Shown here piece by piece: positions 10,970-21,715 of a stretch of DNA of 64,000 bases (positions are counted from its first letter, which is position 1; the number at the start of each line of letters is the position of its first letter). The notes under the pieces were generated by a model. That model was not told where the DNA came from and made no database searches. It saw only the letters and a program-made list of their open reading frames with translations. The translations under genes were made by a program, and so were the position numbers. The stretch lies in the NCBI GenBank assembly GCA_023101885.1, contig JALPQD010000004.1, positions 12,793,688 through 12,857,687 of the forward strand. Direction: 5' to 3'. This stretch comes from Typhlomys cinereus. Lineage: Eukaryota > Chordata > Mammalia > Rodentia > Platacanthomyidae.

Positions 10970-11690
10970 GTGAGTAAAATAGGGGTAGGTTGAGGAAAGG
11001 CAGGATGGGACTATGAGAGAAAAAAAGGCGATGGGGTTATGAAGGGAGAGAGGAGAGGTGGAATGCACTCCCAGCCCATATCTGCAGAAGTGGGGAGACT
11101 AACTGCGAATCACTTTGTATGTGGGGTCAATAGAGGTTATTATTTAGCCTACAGTACGCGAAAACTCCCCAGCTTTGCATGCTGGCTTTCTCTCGCTCTT
11201 GGGGTGACGCCCGGAGGGGACTGGCTCAGGAAGGTAGGGAGGAAAGAGACGTACAGGTGGAGATGAGCAGGCAGAGGGTGACAGCCGTGACAGCCAGCCA
11301 CGCCAGCCGGGAAGCATCACATCCCAAACGGGGTGGCCCGAGTGCAGGGACCCCAACTAGGGGAGGTGGCATGGACAGAAACAGCACCTCAGCCAAGGGT
11401 TCAAGCCCAGCGTCCCCTTGGCCGAGGCACACGCTGCGTGGCGGAGCCCAGGGCCAGATGAGGCGGGGGAGGGTGTCTGGGTCCCGCGGGGACGTCTCCC
11501 TTGACCCCGAGCAGGGCGGGGGATCACCCCGACATTTCCTTTGCCTGTGTCGGGGCAGCTGGCACGGAGAGCGCGCAGGGCCCGCCTGAAGGGCTGCGGG
11601 ACACCGGTGGGCCGCGGGGACTTCCAGGCCTGCGGTGTCCTTCTCCCCAGAGCCCTCAAGCGGGAGTCCCAGTTCCTGGGGCCCGGCCCG

Positions 11691-11696
11691 CACGTG
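11691..11696. promoter_or_regulatory. E-box CACGTG in the CpG island
   Basis: A palindromic CACGTG lies in the context 'cccgcacgtgattcc'. Such boxes in CpG islands are commonly bound by USF, MYC/MAX or related bHLH-ZIP factors. Occupancy here is inferred only. Confidence 0.4.
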
Positions 11697-12018
11697 ATTC
11701 CGACCCCACGACACGCGCGCCTCCCGGGAGCTGCGCGCAGGGGCGCCCCGGGCGGAGAAGGTGGGGCGCGGACGGCCGGGAGCCGCCCGGGGGAGGGATC
11801 GGGGCCGTCCGGGGGAGGGATCGAGAGCCGCGCCGGGGAGGGACTGGAGGGGGGGCGTCCCCGAGCCGACCGAGCCGAGCGCGCACGGCGGCCCGGGAGG
11901 AGGGAGCCCCGCCGGCCGCCGCGTGCTCCGCCTGTCCCCGCCCAGGGAACCGGAGCCTCAGGACTAACTCCGCCCGCGGGCTCCGGCTTCCGTCCGGGAC
12001 CAGCCCGCGGCCGCGCAG

Positions 12019-12024
12019 GTGGGT
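12019..12024 (+). promoter_or_regulatory. Candidate 5' splice site of a first exon
   Basis: CAG|GTGGGT is a reasonable donor inside the island, just before the GC-box duplication. A second candidate is CAG|GTAGAG at 12374. Neither is linked to a recognisable acceptor in the next 50 kb, so the assignment is tentative. Confidence 0.25.
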
Positions 12025-12033
12025 GCAGCCGAC

Positions 12034-12072
12034 GCGGGGCAAGGGGCGGGCAGCGCGGGGCGAGGGGCGGGC
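12034..12072 (+). promoter_or_regulatory. Duplicated GC-box module, 21-bp period, with adjacent ETS-like site
   Basis: Two 18-bp copies of 'gcggggcaaggggcgggc' (second copy with one a-to-g change) start at 12034 and 12055, so two SP1-type GGGGCGGG boxes sit 21 bp (two helical turns) apart. A GCGGAAGT ETS-like core follows at 12074-12081. This is a typical TATA-less promoter arrangement. Confidence 0.55.
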
Positions 12073-12675
12073 CGCGGAAGTTGAGCAGAGGCCGGGCCGG
12101 GGATCCTGCCGCCTCACTTCCCGCGGCTTCCCGGCTCCGTGGGGGGCTGTGGGTTTCCTCCCGGGCTGCGGGGTTGCGGCGATCGGGCACCTCCGCCGGT
12201 CTGTCTGGCTGTCCATCAGATCCGTGCTCCCCTGCGCAACTTCTCGCGCCCCTCGTCCTTTGGGGAGACGTTTCGCCTCCCTTCCCCTCCCCATATGGAC
12301 CACTCTAGGTGACAGTGGGAAGCCCCCTGGACGTTCGCTTGGACCAGTCCTGGGGCGTAGGGCGGCAGCGCAGGTAGAGAGCTGGGGGCAGCGGCGGTGG
12401 GCGCGGGAGTTAGAGCGCCGGGCAGCGGGGACATTCCCGCTGCTTGCGGATGGCTCCAGCTCTGCCCTCCTCTGTCTGGTTCTGCTGGCCTCTCCCAGCG
12501 TGGGTCCCGACGCCTGCGACGGTCCATCGTCCCGCGGGATGGGGGAGGTATTCGCCACTTGGGATACTAGTGAAGTCTGCTTCAGTTACCTCGTGTATAT
12601 GGCGTTGATACTTGCGAGTCAGAACCTCTCTGGTCACCGGCAAACTGCGCCGCGCTCTGCCTGTCGCCGAGGTCA

Positions 12676-12683
12676 TCACGTGA
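12676..12683. promoter_or_regulatory. TCACGTGA box at the right edge of the CpG island
   Basis: The 8-bp palindrome TCACGTGA matches the preferred site class of MITF/TFE and USF proteins. Its position at the island edge makes a regulatory role plausible but unproven. Confidence 0.35.
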
Positions 12684-12720
12684 GGACCCACTGAGAAGAT
12701 TTAGGGATCGCTACGCAGGG

Positions 12721-14520
12721 GTTTGGAGCCAAGGCTGAATGCTAGCGCGTCCCAGTTCTAATGACCTGAGTTCAAGTCTACAGCTGCGATGCAATGATGG
12801 TTTCGGGTGGTTCGGCCAGGAGCTCTGTAGGGCTGATGGGCTAGACATTTATTTTCTGGAGCTGGTTAATTGGATTGAGAGTTGAAATAGTCCTTTCCAC
12901 AACAAATCCAGTGTACACAGCTATGGACCCAACTTCTGTGGTCATAGACATTCAACTATCAGGAAAATCATATTGGCCTCAGTCTTAAATAGGAACTTTG
13001 TTTGCCTCAAATGCGTTGCGTTTCTGCAATCTCTGCTTCATCCTGTGTCAGTTTAAATTGACTGAGGAATTTTCGTTTAAAGGAGATCTTTTTCTTTGTA
13101 AGCTGAGTTCAGACATTTAGCCCAAGCTAAGATTGTGAAGTGTCCTGTGTGATGTTTCAGCAAGTAATCACAGACGGAAGAAGCCTCCTACCTACTTCAC
13201 TAGCTTGCCTATGAAATCTGGTTTATCTAGACTGATATTAAATGACTAAGTTCTGTCGTTCACATGGCTCTGAGTTAAAAAAATGTTTTCATGAGTTCAT
13301 ATATTGTGCAATGCAAACTGCTGAGCTGTGGGCTTTAAAGATAGCAAGACACAAAATATATTTCTTGCCCTAAACAACTTTCTGATCTCAGTGACACCAA
13401 TGCTCTATTTAATATTTTTAAGTGAACATCAGATATATTCTAATAAGTATATGTGATAAGCGAAATGGTGTCAATGATGCATTATCCAAGACCCTTTTAG
13501 AACATAATTTGGTAAACCTATGTGACAGGTTGGAACAAACATCAAGTTTGCAAAAGATGCTTTTTTCAAAAATAATATTTCAGATGCTTACATTTCATCA
13601 AGTAAAGGAGCACTTGGAAATAAAATGAAAAAAGTTTTTTAGAATGAAAGTTTGGAAAAGACTCCTAAAAATGTATTATATGATAGTCAAATATTTAAGA
13701 TATTGTATTTTCAATTAATACCTCAGTGGATTTATGGTACCTACATGCAATCTTTTTTTTTCTTTCTTATTTCCCTGGGAGAGGGAGTTAAAATGCCTGA
13801 AAAAATATACAGCAGTTATAAATTTTTTTTGTTTCACTTTCTTTCTCTTTTTCATCCCTGCAAATTTTTTTTAATAGGCTGGTGCTCAAAAAGCTAAATG
13901 CTTGAAAATCTTTGAGTTGGCTCTGGAACATTGTCTACTAGCAAAAGTTGTTTCTGAAACATTTCTTTATTATTTGCCTTAGAGTGCAGAATAAACAAGA
14001 ATTCCACCTGGAAAAGATTGACTGAGACTCTTCCAAATCAGTTGCCTTTCTTGTAACTCAATGCCATGGAGTCTTTTCCCAGCCCTGGAAAGAATTTATC
14101 TATCTGCAGACTGGGTGGGATTCTTTGAGCTGGGATTCTATGAGATGGGAACTGGGTGATTCAACTAACATAGTGGCATAGCTGACTGAAGGGCAGTCTG
14201 AAGGACTTAGTGTCACCTTTATATCCTTATAGCTCAGTATGTTTGCTTTCCTATTTATGAGACGGCATTAAAGATTGTCACAACCATGGATACTGTGTGG
14301 TTTCATAGAGCAATCCTCACCGTCAAGCCAGACAGTTTCTTATTTATGGAAGAAATTTCTTCCCTTCTTTAACTTATTTAGTCTGGAAAAGCTAATTGTT
14401 AAAACTTCACAAAAATAGCTCAAAAGATAGGTCATAAATAAAGAAGTTGGTGGTGCTATGTGCTCTCAGGTCTACCTGGAGAAATCGCAGCCATTTATTG
14501 TCTTCTACTTTCAGAAGGCT
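12721..14520. other. Unannotated DNA to the right of the CpG island
   Basis: The sequence returns to AT-rich. T-rich tracts occur at 13750-13875. No exon, tandem array or clear transposon is recognised. If transcription runs rightwards this would be the start of intron 1. Confidence 0.45.
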
Positions 14521-14524
14521 TGTT

Positions 14525-14640
14525 TTGTTTTGTTTTGAGACAGAGTCGAACTATGTATACAGTTCAGGTTGTCCTCATACCCATGATCCTCCTGCCTCTG
14601 AGTGCCAGGATGTAGGCCTGGCCTACTGTGCCGAGAATGG
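14525..14640 (-). mobile_element. B1 (7SL-derived) SINE, diverged
   Basis: On the plus strand a (TTTTG)n-like tail leads into 'gagacagagtcgaactatgt', then 'catgatcctcctgcctctga' and 'aggatgtaggcctggcc', the reverse complement of a B1/Alu-like monomer. It supports a rodent origin for the window. Confidence 0.75.
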
Positions 14641-14784
14641 CTTACTATTGACTGTACTGCCCTAGAGGAAGACCTGCATTTAACCCAAGGCTGAACACAG
14701 TTAATAGCAGGAATAGAAGGATAGATCATTCCTGTTGACTTGTGGGTGGGCCTGGGTTTCACTTTTTCCTAAGCATTTACCTGC

Positions 14785-14930
14785 TTCTTAACTCTGGGAA
14801 GTCACTCAACATTCCAGATCTGCACTTTCTCATCTCCAAAATAGGAGTAGTAGAACTACTTGCCTCAAGGGATTTTTGTACGGACTGAATGAAGCATTTC
14901 AGGAGACATGCTTAGTGCACCTCCAGTTAT
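14785..14930 (+). mobile_element. MIR element fragment
   Basis: The order 'ctgggaagtcactcaacatt', 'ctttctcatctccaaaatag' and a tail-side block ending in 'gaatgaagcattt' follows the 3' two-thirds of a mammalian MIR. It is strongly diverged, as expected for this ancient tRNA-derived SINE. Confidence 0.55.
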
Positions 14931-14989
14931 TCATTGTAGGGTAAAGGAAGGAATGACATTTCAAAGGTCTGAATATTAACATTCAATAT

Positions 14990-16180
14990 ATAAAAAATCC
15001 ATAAACATATATCCCAAATATTCTGAAATAGCCTTTCCTCATATAACTTGTGTCAGTTATTTATTCAACAAGAGTGTATTAAGTTTGTACCATGTTCATG
15101 ACTTTTGCATAAGACTGGTACACAGTGGCATTAAGAGAGACAGAATTACTATTTTCTGACCTAAAAGTCAGAAGTGATGTCAGTTGTATAAACAAATTCA
15201 TAACGTGCGATTTGTGAAAAGATTGGGATAGTTCAGGGAACCACAGAAGATATGCTGGCCTGTCAGGGTCCTGGGCAGGTGAGCTTGCATAACATGGTGC
15301 ATCATCCAGCCTCAGAAGGTTGGTAACTTCCCAGAGCGTGACCTGAGCAGGAGTCATGACAGCAGAAAAAGCTGGAGAGCTGCGATGGTGTTTTGGTTCC
15401 AGGAGAGCATGAGAATGGAAGACAAGTGGATAACGTAAAAGATTAAGTAAATTAGAGCAGAGGGAGAGGAACGGCAATCTGGAAAATCGATGCATGCTTT
15501 AGGGAATGGTAGTCACTTAACTTTGGCCAAGTGCTTTCAACTTGGGATGCAGGCCAGCATTTTAAAAGAGAAATGTATGATTTTTATTTGCAAAATTTCC
15601 CAAATTGCGAAATGCCCAAAAGTTTCGATGCTATAATGTGGGCCAAGCAAGACAGATCTGCAGTTGGAATACAAACCAAAGCCATCACTTGGGTCACAGA
15701 GTCTAATACCCAAGGGCAGGGCCCACAGGTACACAGGGTGACCTCATTCAGCACCAGTGGGCCTTGCCGAGGGCAGTGGGTGACACTGAAAGTGCAGTGG
15801 GTGGCATCACAGACTGTAGCATGAGTGACATGCTTTAGCTGTCACAAGGTGTGTTCTGGTTACTTTGTAAACACTTAGGAGAAGGAAGTAGTGATTCAGA
15901 ATAATCATTTGGGAAGTATGGTGAATTAACTATGGTCATAAGCAGGACATTCAAGCAAGCTGGAGAGAGAGGGATAGATTTTAGAGATATCTGTTATTAA
16001 CACTGTTGGGGGATAATTGTCCACTTAAATTTTTGCAGATCTTGTGAACAAAACGTGTTGCTTTTATTGTCGACTCATTTCTCAAGACATTTATGTAGCA
16101 GATAATTTGCCATTACTGAGGTAGTACTCACATTTCTTTTTGGGTAAAGGGAAATTAGGCATATTATTCATAAAGAAGTT
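14990..16180. other. Unannotated DNA
   Basis: Unique-looking sequence. A minus-strand open frame of 138 codons at 15079-15495 and a plus-strand one of 97 codons at 15531-15824 are the longest outside repeats, but neither shows a recognised domain, and the start of neither is distinctive. They are treated as chance. Confidence 0.45.
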
Positions 16181-16186
16181 TCAGTT

Positions 16187-16565
16187 TGGGGCTGGAGGGC
16201 CGACTCAGTGGTTTAAGTCTTTTGCCTCACAAGCAAAAGTCCTGAATTTGGATCCCCACAACTTATGTACAAATGCTGGGTGTGTGTGTCAGCTGCTTGC
16301 AATTCCAACTTGGAAAGCAGAGCCCGGGAATCCCCAGAGCAAGCGGGCTAACCAGACTATCCCTAATGGCTTGCTCTGGGTTCAATTAGAAATCCAGGCT
16401 CACAACAATAAGATGGAAGAATGATGGAGGATGATTCCTGATACCATCCTTGGGGCTCCACAGGTACAGTACACTCAAGTGCACTCAAGTCCATCCATGC
16501 GTGTTGTTTCACATGCAAGGACATATGCACGCGTGTGCACGCACAAACACACACATACACACACA

Positions 16566-16624
<59 letters not shown>

Positions 16625-16670
16625 GCATGCACATTCGCAACCCTACACACATACACAATAGAAAAAAAAA
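16187..16670 (+). mobile_element. Older SINE (family B) with long CA tail
   Basis: The head 'ggggctggagggccgactca' and B-box-like 'tcctgaatttggatcc' are tRNA-derived; the body shares 'ccagactatccctaatggc' and 'cacaacaataagatggaag' with the copy at 3200. A long (CA)n tract (about 16568-16621) and an A-rich end complete it. Histidine/threonine- and cysteine/valine-repeat frames across the CA tract are artefacts. Confidence 0.85.
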
Positions 16671-18125
16671 AGAGAAGCTGCAGATTCCATGCCTCAGGGC
16701 TCTGTTGTGAGTCAATGTGTATCTAGGTTTTACTGTCTGTTCATGTCATGCTGTGCAAATTGGGTTTCAGGGGACAGGTAAACTATGCTGACTCTCTGCT
16801 TGTGCTTTGCCTGTGAGTAATGCCATCCGTCGTCTCTTTTCCCTGTACACATAAAACTGAGGAATGCTAACTTAGTAGTTTTCAAGTAGGACCTTTCCAG
16901 TTCTCGGAAGTCATTATACATTTTGTTTAAATTAAGTTCAAATCATTTAGAATAAAATACAAATTCAATATTCTCAGTCGCACTGTCCACATTTCAAGTA
17001 TATGATAGCAACGTGTGGCCAGTCCCTGCTCTTCAAAGCAGCGTGGATACAGGAATATTCTGTTACTGCGCAAAGCTCTGTGCCTCGTGGCTAGCTGTGT
17101 GAGCTTCGGGATGAGCAGAAGCTGTTGCTTTTGACTGTGAAAATGATGCTTGTTTTCATGTCAGATTCACAGAAGTTTTTCTATGAGATGAAATAGTTCA
17201 CTTTGGATAGCATCCTCAGTACTGAATAGGGAGAAAATATGAAATTATCTACAGGATCACCTTGGGGCCATGCAGCAAAGGAAGTTCTACATGGATAAGG
17301 AATTCACAAACTCATGTCTATGAGATTAGGATGCGTGCCCAGAGGAGTTTTGTGCTTCTGAACACTGATCTTGAGCTTCATCTTAGCATCAAAGGCCAAG
17401 AGCTGCACATTAGCACTGTGATTCTGGAACACAGCTGGTCCGCTAGCTCCTAGGCAGTGCTGGCCGTAGCCCAGCATCGCTGGACTAGACCCACATAAAG
17501 GAGGAAAGACAGGAACAAGATTTCCACATGACCCTTTTTCAGGAAACTTAAGAAGATAGCCTCAAGAAAGGAGGCAAACTCAAGGAGTAAAAAATAAGTA
17601 ACTCATGAAGCACAACACATGACCCAGTGTAGCTGAAGGGCAATGACAGTAGTCCCTTCTGCTTCCCTTATCAACTAGGGAGGCTCATTAGGATCTGCAA
17701 GGATCACAAGAAGCAGAGAGCGAAGGTCCAGCAGAGAACAGCTGCAGCCAGGAAAAACTGCAGGGAAGATGCTCTGGACTGCTCGTCTTGTACAACATAA
17801 ACAAAACTGCCTTAGCTTTAGAAACAGAGAAGGCCAGGGGCTGAATGAGAAAACCACACTATTCCCTGCCATTTCCAGTGGCTCAAATGGTCCCATTACA
17901 AATTTTAGACATTGACAGTTACATTTTACCTGTGCCCAAAGTAGCTTGCTGAAAAAGAATACATACCGGTAGAGCTGTGAATTTGTATTTGTACAAAAGC
18001 GAATGAAAAGTTCCCCACAGTTTGAGTTTTAGAATATTTAAAAGTTAATGTTTTGTAGTACAGGGTAGAGCCAACTGAGGGTATCAAGTTTTAGTCATTT
18101 GGGGGACTTTCTAAAAAGGTGTTCT
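16671..18125. other. Unannotated DNA
   Basis: Nothing is recognised beyond short open frames. The composition is ordinary for the window. Confidence 0.45.
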
Positions 18126-18126
18126 A

Positions 18127-18200
18127 TTTACTTATTTATTTGGGGGGTGGGACTGAACTCAGGTCTCCTGGTTTGCAAGCTGGTGACTTCTCACTGGCCC
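18127..18200 (-). mobile_element. Fragment of a tRNA-derived SINE head
   Basis: The plus strand reads 'gactgaactcaggtctcctg' followed by 'gcaagctggtgacttctcac', the reverse complement of a SINE head of the B3/B4 kind. Body and tail are missing or unrecognisable. Confidence 0.5.
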
Positions 18201-19865
18201 ATTTGGGGACTTTTTAAAGAAATAAGTGAATATTGAAGTACTGTGATAACTCGTGCATATACTAGGGCCTCTTGTAGTGTTTTGCAGAAAACATTTGTAT
18301 AGGTTATGCACATATTTCTTTTTTACATAATTAGTTGCACAGAAAAAAATTCTTATTTTCATAAGCAATCCTCCTATGTCAACATATTTGGAAAAAGCTG
18401 AATGATGCGCTCTTAAGGCTAGTACCGATATAGAGCCCTTGACACAAAGCAGGCATTGCTCTTAGTGACATTTTATTCTGTTTAGTTTTTAAATGCTAGC
18501 TTGTTAACTGTCATTTATCTTGGTTGGGAGTTTTCAAACCTCATTTCCGTAGGTTGGAGTAGGCTGGCCGTTGTCACTGCTGTCCCCTCCCTGCCTCCTC
18601 CAGTCTGTGTCCTGGGCTACTCAGAGTGCTTTCATTTTCCTCTCTGTTCTGTTTGCTGCAGGTGTTGCTAGTGTTTGTCTTTCCTTGGGCCCTGTTCTCT
18701 TCTTGTGCAATTGAAAAGTAGTCACTGTGTGTGTGTTTCTGAAGATCACACTCTTCACTAGTTTCTTCTTTCTTTTCTGAGGTAAGCAACTCATCTGTAG
18801 AAAACTGACGACTGTAAAACTGGAGTCGCAATTGTTGGTGTGCTCCCTGCAGAAATAAGAGCGGGAGGCTTGGGCTGTTTATTGCATGAGTCACTTCAAA
18901 TGAAAGGAAATGATGGCAGATTGTTCTCTCTGCTCATCAATGTTCCAGCTTATTTTCAGAGAAGCCCACAATAAGGAAATGAAAGCAATTTAGTAAACTC
19001 TTTCTTTTCCCCTAGAGAATTTAGAATTATATGGATTCTAATGTTTGGGGAATAAAGCACTAACCAGGGTGGTTACAAAAATTAGGCTTGCCCTTTAACC
19101 CGTGATACCCCGTCGTGCTCAGAACTTTGTAGTGTGTCCATTTTCTCTAGCTGCACATGAGCAACCCTAATCAAGAGCAAAGTGTATTCTTTCCATTATA
19201 TGCCATTTTCTCTATGGCCCTTGCCTCACTTGGCTATTACTGTATGCCTAATCGACCATAGTGAAATGTCTTTAAAACATTTTCCGGGGTGCTAAGGACT
19301 TTTCAGAAAATTTTATTTTAGAATGGAAAATGCCAAGGAGAGAACGTTTGAATGGCTTCTTTCAATGACACATTTCCCAGAGCAGAATGATGAGTCAAGG
19401 AGTTGTTAATGGGACATGTAAGTATGACCTTTCACCTAGTCACTCTCAACCACCTAAGTCCTAACTGTGTGGTTTCAGTAAATTGTTTGAACTGGTTCTT
19501 GTCTGGATCTTTAACAAAGCAGATTCTCTTATTTCCATTTTTCTGCAGGGAATCTTAAGGGCTGTTTCAGAATTTGCATTGTCCTAGACTCCCTTCTAAA
19601 CTGCTCTGTAATAGTTGCTCACCATCATGTTATAGGCTCTCACTAATACATTTGCCTTTATCTTTGGTATTTCTAGAAAGCTTTTATATTAGTATATTTG
19701 GCATTGACTCTAACTTTCTAGTTTCCCATAGGATGTCTCCTTACACTTATTTAACAGATACTTGTTTAGTGCTAACCCTGAGAGAGATTCCTCCCTCCCT
19801 CCTCCCCTCCCTCCCTTCTTCATTCCTTCCTCCCTGTCTCACTCTCTTCTCTCTTCCTATTTATT
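18201..19865. other. Unannotated DNA
   Basis: Unique-looking sequence with a C/T-rich patch at 19790-19850. No gene is supported. Confidence 0.45.
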
Positions 19866-19867
19866 TA

Positions 19868-19965
19868 TTTTTTTTAGTGCTGAGGATCAAGCCCAGTGCG
19901 TTATGCATGTTACGCAAACACTTTATCCCATTCTGTACCAATTTAACATTCATTCTATGTTCTCA
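19868..19965 (-). mobile_element. ID-like SINE fragment
   Basis: 'gtgctgaggatcaagcccag' and the following 'gttacgcaaacactttatcc' resemble the reverse complement of the tRNA-Ala-derived rodent ID core. It is short and diverged. Confidence 0.5.
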
Positions 19966-20402
19966 ACTTTTTAGAATTGGGGAGAGAAAGGAAAAAAATG
20001 TGCTATCAGAAATTCAAGAGAAGGACAAAAATTGATTGTATACACACGCATGTGTGTGTGCATAATAGCAATAACAAAAAATCAACTAATAGTCTTTTCA
20101 GGACACAAGTAAACGGATCTGAACAGAGCAGTGTGATTTTGTGGGCTTGAATAACAGGATTCTGAGGAAGAGACACTTAATTAGTACCTCAAGTATAGAT
20201 ATGTGGGTTTGAGGTTGGGGGAGAAGATCCTTCCAGAATGATAGAGAGAGTATTGTTTGTGCAAAGGACCTGTTACAGAAAGGACAAGGTGAAATGAAGG
20301 AACGGAGGCCAGCACAACGGGGGTGCAGAATTGGATGAGGCTGAACACCTCCAAGGGGTCAGGCTCAGAGGGTCTTGCTGGCTATATTAAAAATTTAGTC
20401 TT

Positions 20403-20622
20403 GGGGCTGGAGAGGTAGGCTCAGGGGTTAAGCCTCCGCCTTGCAGGCGGAAGGTCCTGAGTTCGGATCCCAGATCCCACGTATAGACGCCAGGCGGAAA
20501 CGGGGGCGGCCTGCGTTTCCGGTCCTGGTAGGGCGGAGCCTGTGAATCCCGGGGCAGAAGGAGGTGGAGGCGTCCATGGTGGTTCGCGAATTCGTCCGTG
20601 GTTCTACACATACACATATACA

Positions 20623-20679
<57 letters not shown>

Positions 20680-20723
20680 GCGCGCGCACATACACACGCA
20701 CATGCGCACAGTTGAATAAAAAA
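20403..20723 (+). mobile_element. Young SINE (family A) with CA-CG tail and target-site duplication
   Basis: The full element has a tRNA-like head, GC-rich body and a simple-repeat tail in which (CA)n (about 20628-20664) changes to (CG)n (20665-20687). The direct repeat 'aaaaatttagtctt' flanks it at 20389-20402 and 20724-20737 without mismatch. It is close in sequence to the copies at 200, 34845, 51640 and 59881. The serine/arginine- and cysteine/valine-rich minus-strand frames over it are spurious. Confidence 0.92.
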
Positions 20724-20966
20724 AAAAATTTAGTCTTCATCCTGAGAGTAATGGAGAACAATGGGGAATGAAGACCTGATATGATTTGCATCTGGGATGA
20801 TTATCTGTGGGAAATCAATTGGACACAACAGAAAAGTTGGGTAGCTGCTGAATTCATGCAGGTGGAAGAAACAAGGAGTGCTCAGGATGTATATGGGGAA
20901 ACAGGTTGTGAAGACAAAAAGTATTGTAGAAGTTCCCATCAAGTAATGTGGGAATAAGATAGCTCT

Positions 20967-21084
20967 TCCTTCCTTCCTTTCTTCCTTCCTTCCTTCCTTC
21001 CTTCCTTCCTTCCTTCCTTCCTTCCTTCCTTCCTTCCTTCCTTCCTTCCTTCCTTCCTTCCTTCCTTCCTTCCTTCCTTCCTTC
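20967..21084. repeat. (CTTC)n microsatellite
   Basis: About 118 bp of nearly pure CTTC, with one interruption near its left end. It forms a homopyrimidine/homopurine strand pair and explains the lysine/glutamate/glycine/arginine repeat in the minus-strand frame. Confidence 0.95.
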
Positions 21085-21492
21085 AATTCAACAAACATTT
21101 CACAAGCTTCTATGTATATTTCTATATTAAGTTTTGGAATATAGCTGTCATCAAAGTGTTTTTTTTTTTTACTCATGAATTTGTTCATTGATGGGGATGA
21201 CAGGTACTTCAAAAAAGTGTAACTTGGGGTAGTAACAAGTCCTGTAAAGGAAAATTGAGCATGTAAGAACACAAAGAATAGGAAATATTCTCATGTCCAG
21301 CACAATCAGGAGAGACATTTCTGAGTTGTTCTTAGCTGCCTTGAGCCAACACCTGAGTGAACCAAGAGAAGCAACCAGGAAGAGATCCTTCTCAAGCGGA
21401 GGGAACGAATACAAGATGAAGTGGGAGCAAGAACTGATTCCAGCCCCTTCTCTCTTCCACCATCACTATCATGGCCAAAGAATAGAGTCCAT

Positions 21493-21715
21493 GGGGCTAG
21501 AGAGATGGCTCAGAGATTAAGACTCTGTCTCGCAAACAGAAGGTCCTGAGTTCAAATTCCGTGTCCCGTGTAAAAACGCCAGGTGGAAACGGCAGAGGCC
21601 TGTACTTTTGGCCTTAGTGTGCAGATCCTGGGAAATCCCTAACAAGACAAGAAAGAGGTAGAAGCAATCCAAGATGATTCCTGAAGTCACCCTTGGGCCT
21701 CCACATAGTGTCCTT
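21493..21715 (+). mobile_element. SINE (family C), plus orientation
   Basis: The head 'ggggctagagagatggctca' and 'aaggtcctgagttcaaattc' is followed by 'aaaaacgccaggtggaaacg' and then 'caagatgattcctgaagtc' before the end. It is intermediate between families A and C, lacks a CA tail, and is diverged. Confidence 0.75.

Larger units (their letters stand above)
11190..12720. promoter_or_regulatory. CpG island, probable promoter and first exon(s) of an unidentified gene
   Basis: About 1.5 kb is strongly GC-rich with dense CpG, in sharp contrast with the AT-rich flanks; it is free of recognised transposons. It holds GC boxes (12043 and 12064), an ETS-like core (12074-12081) and two CACGTG boxes (11691 and 12677). 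Direction is not proven: G-richness of the plus strand over 11750-12110 and donor-like sites at 12018/12019 (CAG|GTGGGT) and 12373/12374 (CAG|GTAGAG) favour rightward transcription, while a GAG|GTAAC-like donor on the minus strand near 12589 allows leftward or bidirectional activity. Long open frames in several frames at once (up to 397 codons) are a composition effect, low-complexity in R, P, G and A, and not annotated as coding. Confidence 0.85.

Noticed and set aside
11357..12694. Long overlapping open frames (up to 397, 300, 277 and 255 codons) on both strands
   Set aside because: They coincide with the CpG island, where stop codons are rare by composition. They overlap in several frames, are low-complexity in R, P, G and A, and show no recognised domain.
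12539..12694. Short frame starting at a good Kozak-like ATG (gggATGG) at the island's right side
   Set aside because: About 51 codons, no recognised motif and no exon signals tied to it.
15079..15495. 138-codon minus-strand frame as a gene
   Set aside because: No known domain, no promoter or exon borders, and its length is possible by chance among many frames in 64 kb.
20403..20480. tRNA gene
   Set aside because: A and B box-like words are present, but there is no cloverleaf with an acceptor stem, and the unit continues into a SINE body with target-site duplication.
20730..21272. 180-codon minus-strand frame with a lysine/glutamate/glycine/arginine repeat
   Set aside because: It is the translation of the (CTTC)n tract plus flanking chance sequence.
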